Shown here: piece by piece, positions 5,806-7,454 of the stretch
Position numbering within the stretch: the stretch's first letter is position 1
Layout: the number at the start of each line of letters is the position of its first letter
DNA from: Acidimicrobiaceae bacterium
Lineage (GTDB): Bacteria; Actinomycetota; Acidimicrobiia; Acidimicrobiales; UBA8190
DNA length: 7,454 nt
NCBI GenBank assembly: GCA_003453695.1
Contig: DMNK01000112.1
Location: 6,939 to 14,392 of the forward strand
Reading direction: 5' to 3'
Notes under the pieces: model-generated
What the model saw: only the letters and a program-made list of their open reading frames with translations
Database searches by the model: none
What the model was told of the DNA's origin: nothing
Program-made: the position numbers and the translations under genes

Positions 5806-6804
5806 ATGGCCTCGAAGACCCCCGTACACGTCACGGTCACCGGCGCCGCCGGGCAGATCGGCTACTCGCTGCTGTTCCGCATCGCCTCAGGCCAGTTGCT
5901 GGGGCCGGACCAGCCGGTCGTGCTGCGGCTGCTCGAGATCGAGCCGGCCATGGGCGCGCTCAACGGTGTGGTCATGGAGCTCGACGACGGCGCCTTCCCG
6001 CTGCTGGCCGGGGTGGAGGCCACCTCCGACATGAAGACCGCCTTCGACGGCACGTCGTGGGCGCTCCTCGTGGGGTCCATCCCCCGCAAGGCGGGCATGG
6101 AGCGCAACGACCTGCTCAACGTGAACGGCGGGATCTTCGGTCCTCAGGGCGAGGCCATCGCCGCCCACGGCGCCTCTGACGTGCGGGTGCTCGTGGTGGG
6201 GAACCCGTGCAACACGAACTGCCTCATCGCCCGGTCGCACGCCCCCGACGTCCCCGACGAGCGCTGGTTCGCCATGACCCGGCTCGACCAGAACCGGGCG
6301 CGCAGCCTTCTCGCCAAGCGGGCGGGCGTGCCGGTGACGGCGGTGACGGGACTGGCCATCTGGGGCAACCACTCCTCCACGCAGTTCCCCGACTTCGAGA
6401 ACACCCGCATCGAGGGCCGTGCCGCCACCGAGGTGATCGACGACCTGTCCTGGCTGCAAGGGGACTTCATCTCCACCGTCCAGCAGCGGGGGGCGGCCAT
6501 CATCGAGGCCCGTGGGGCGTCGTCGGCCGCCTCGGCGGCCAATGCCGTGATCGACTCGGTGCGCAGCCTGCTCGAGCCGACCCCGAAGGGCGACGTGGTG
6601 TCCCTGGCCGTGGTGTCGGGCGGCCAGTACGGCGTGCCAGAAGGCCTCGTGTTCGGCTACCCGGTGCGCAGCGACGGGGGCGGCTGGTCGGTGGTGGAGG
6701 GCGTGGCCCACAGCGACTTCGCCCGGGGCCGCCTCGAGGTCACCACCGAAGAGCTCGTCTCAGAACGCAACGCCGTACGCGACCTGCTGCTCGGCCCCGT
6801 CTGA
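5806..6804 (+). CDS. mdh: Malate dehydrogenase
   Basis: Interconverts malate and oxaloacetate with NAD(H) in the TCA cycle; cytoplasmic. The product has 332 residues, matching the roughly 327-330 residue bacterial and cytosolic-type MDH group. The dinucleotide fold has GAAGQIG (13-19), and acidic Glu44 at the end of the second strand (LLEIE) fits NAD preference. Substrate arginines are R94 (IPRKAGMER) and R100 in the mobile loop and R164. GNPCNTN is at 132-138. The catalytic relay is Asp161 (RLDQNRA) with His189 (WGNHSS). Start: ATG 5806 places the glycine-rich loop about a dozen residues in, as is usual, and a TAGCCT hexamer sits just upstream. It follows icd on the same strand. A strong hairpin lies just after its stop, before the convergent 72-residue gene. 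Confidence 0.97.
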   Translation: MASKTPVHVTVTGAAGQIGYSLLFRIASGQLLGPDQPVVLRLLEIEPAMGALNGVVMELDDGAFPLLAGVEATSDMKTAFDGTSWALLVGSIPRKAGMERNDLLNVNGGIFGPQGEAIAAHGASDVRVLVVGNPCNTNCLIARSHAPDVPDERWFAMTRLDQNRARSLLAKRAGVPVTAVTGLAIWGNHSSTQFPDFENTRIEGRAATEVIDDLSWLQGDFISTVQQRGAAIIEARGASSAASAANAVIDSVRSLLEPTPKGDVVSLAVVSGGQYGVPEGLVFGYPVRSDGGGWSVVEGVAHSDFARGRLEVTTEELVSERNAVRDLLLGPV

Positions 6805-6807
6805 GCG

Positions 6808-6829
6808 CCGGCGCCCGCACGGGCGCCGG
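6808..6829. terminator. Strong 9-bp GC hairpin at mdh / small-gene convergent junction
   Basis: CCGGCGCCC (6808-6816) pairs perfectly with GGGCGCCGG (6821-6829) around the loop GCAC (6817-6820). It begins three bases after the mdh stop and lies 16 bases past the stop of the convergent minus-strand gene, so it could end or protect both transcripts. No T-tract follows on either strand, as is common for terminator-like hairpins in high-GC actinobacteria. The loop sequence matches that of the hairpin at the other convergent junction (2432-2447). Confidence 0.55.
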
Positions 6830-6845
6830 GAGGGACCGGAAGGGA

Positions 6846-7064
6846 TCAGAGAGAGGCGGGCTGGGGGACGTCGATCCCGATGCGCTGCAGGAAGCTCAGC
6901 TTCCTCGCCAGTACGCTGCGCCAGGCCTGGAAGTCGGCCTCGAAGTGGGCGCGGTCGCCGTCTTCGTAGGCGTGCTCCAGCTCGTCGAAGGCGGCGTCCT
7001 CCGCGTCGAGGAGCTCGCGGTAACGGCGAAGGGCCTGGTCGTCGAGCACACCGGGTAGCGTCAC
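6846..7064 (-). CDS. Small acidic protein of unknown function (72 aa)
   Basis: A predicted 72-residue soluble protein that I do not recognise. It has no signal peptide, membrane segment or cysteine. The composition is acidic (15 Asp/Glu against 8 Lys/Arg), and residues about 9-34 and 37-62 look like two amphipathic helices joined by DGD (35-37). That suggests a helical hairpin of the kind seen in small adaptor or assembly proteins, but this is inference only. Start: GTG 7064 has the purine run AAGGGGG seven bases upstream. The frame extends a further 41 codons upstream, but that part is Arg/Pro/Gly-rich, typical of noncoding GC-rich sequence. The gene lies 141 bases downstream of sdhB on the same strand and is convergent with mdh. 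Its codons favour G/C at third positions, like its neighbours, which supports real coding. Another start, or a spurious call, cannot be excluded. Confidence 0.6.
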   Translation of the reverse strand: MTLPGVLDDQALRRYRELLDAEDAAFDELEHAYEDGDRAHFEADFQAWRSVLARKLSFLQRIGIDVPQPASL

Positions 7065-7110
7065 GGGTCTTCCCCCTTCTGGCGCCCTCCACCGGACGCC
7101 GGCTGTAGGA

Positions 7111-7116
7111 AATCTA
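7111..7116 (-). promoter_or_regulatory. Possible -10 element upstream of the 72-residue gene
   Basis: On the minus strand the hexamer TAGATT fits TAnnnT and sits 46 bases before the GTG at 7064, leaving room for a leader with the AAGGGGG ribosome binding site. It lies in the most A/T-rich patch of an otherwise GC-rich gap. No clear -35 hexamer was found. It would allow the small gene to be transcribed separately from sdhB. Confidence 0.3.
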
Positions 7117-7166
7117 CCTCTGGGGTCTGACGACCGGCAGGGCCGGGCCCCTCCCCAGCTCAGAGT

Positions 7167-7184
7167 GGCCGGCGCCGACCGGCC
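7167..7184. terminator. 6-bp GC hairpin downstream of sdhB
   Basis: GGCCGG (7167-7172) pairs perfectly with CCGGCC (7179-7184) around a six-base loop. Read on the minus strand, it lies about 21 bases past the sdhB stop and upstream of the putative promoter of the 72-residue gene. A second small stem (GCCC 7190-7193 with GGGC 7197-7200) lies between it and sdhB. There is no T-tract, so it may attenuate or protect the sdhB message and need not terminate it fully. Confidence 0.35.
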
Positions 7185-7205
7185 CACGAGCCCGGCGGGC
7201 CCGCT

Positions 7206-7454
7206 TCAGATGGCCGAGGGGGCCTCGGCGTCCTCGAGCGGACCCGTCGCCTCGTCGGGGTCCTCGGCGGCGGGGCCCTGGGCGGGCGCCAGCGCGGCGG
7301 ACTGCTCGGCCGTGGCCCTGGTGCGCTTCAGGATGCGCCGCCCCAGCCAGGCGATGGGGTCGTAGCGGGCGTCCACCACCCGCTCCTTCAAGGGGATGAT
7401 GCCGTTGTCGGTGATGCGGATGAGCTCGGGGCACACCTCGGTGCAGCACTTGGT
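7206..7454 (-). CDS. sdhB: Succinate dehydrogenase iron-sulfur subunit, C-terminal part (5' partial)
   Basis: The last 82 residues of the iron-sulfur subunit of succinate dehydrogenase (complex II), which carries electrons from the flavoprotein to quinone at the cytoplasmic face of the membrane. The frame is open to the right edge. The first visible residues read TKCCTEVCPE: the C-x3-C-P at visible residues 4-8 corresponds to the last cysteines of the second ferredoxin-like cluster region in SdhB (E. coli C212 and C216). Next comes ITDNGIIPLKERVVD and then RYDPIAWLG, a C-terminus I associate with actinobacterial SdhB proteins. The GTG at 7436 is internal and not a start. The last roughly 38 residues are an Ala/Glu/Pro-rich, probably disordered tail. 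The rest of sdhB, and presumably sdhA, lie beyond the window. With icd and mdh it makes a small TCA cycle neighbourhood. Confidence 0.87.
   Translation of the reverse strand, partial: TKCCTEVCPELIRITDNGIIPLKERVVDARYDPIAWLGRRILKRTRATAEQSAALAPAQGPAAEDPDEATGPLEDAEAPSAI

Noticed and set aside
5887..6711. 274-codon open frame antisense to mdh
   Set aside because: Shadow of the mdh frame with no motif or start-site support.
7065..7187. 41-codon N-terminal extension of the 72-residue gene
   Set aside because: The extension is Arg/Gly/Pro-rich and lacks a ribosome binding site, whereas GTG 7064 has one at good spacing.
1..7454. Mobile element, CRISPR array, defence island, toxin-antitoxin, tRNA or rRNA
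   Set aside because: No transposase or integrase motifs, terminal repeats, spaced direct repeats, cloverleaf or rRNA signatures were seen. Composition is even and the genes are conserved housekeeping enzymes.

Overview
This is a compact, very GC-rich stretch of bacterial chromosome that encodes core metabolism. The likely source is a high-GC actinobacterium, and my guess is the Acidimicrobiia or a related lineage. The reasons are the base composition, the actinobacterial FolD signature (GRGLTIGRP in place of the usual GRSxxVGxP), an SdhB tail of the actinobacterial type (CCTEVCPE, then ITDNGIIPLKERVVD), frequent GTG/TTG starts, and what look like leaderless promoters (TAGnnT a few bases before ATG). 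I could not search a database, so the lineage is an inference.

Layout, left to right. (1) 1-2393, plus strand: purH (5' end just outside the window) and folD, overlapping by four bases (TTGA). (2) 2447-3475, minus strand: a DUF3048/YerB-like lipoprotein, convergent with folD and divergent from metF. (3) 3588-6804, plus strand: metF (methylenetetrahydrofolate reductase), icd (type I NADP isocitrate dehydrogenase) and mdh (malate dehydrogenase). Each has a TAGnnT hexamer 6-9 nt before its ATG. (4) 6846-7454, minus strand: a 72-residue protein of unknown function, and upstream of it the C-terminal part of sdhB (succinate dehydrogenase iron-sulfur subunit), which runs off the right edge.

Functionally there are two themes. 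One is one-carbon folate metabolism: FolD interconverts 5,10-methylene-THF and 10-formyl-THF, PurH spends 10-formyl-THF on purine synthesis, and MetF diverts 5,10-methylene-THF to 5-methyl-THF for methionine. The other is the TCA cycle: Icd, Mdh and SdhB. Both convergent gene junctions hold GC-rich hairpins without a T-tract, and both have the loop GCAC. No gap between genes exceeds 150 bases.

I found no mobile element, CRISPR array, tRNA, rRNA, toxin-antitoxin or defence system, and nothing I would call an undescribed multi-gene system. The points most worth a second look are a MetF whose FAD-contact positions are largely replaced while its catalytic residues are kept, the repeated leaderless-type promoter motif, the atypical FolD cofactor region, and the 72-residue orphan next to sdhB.
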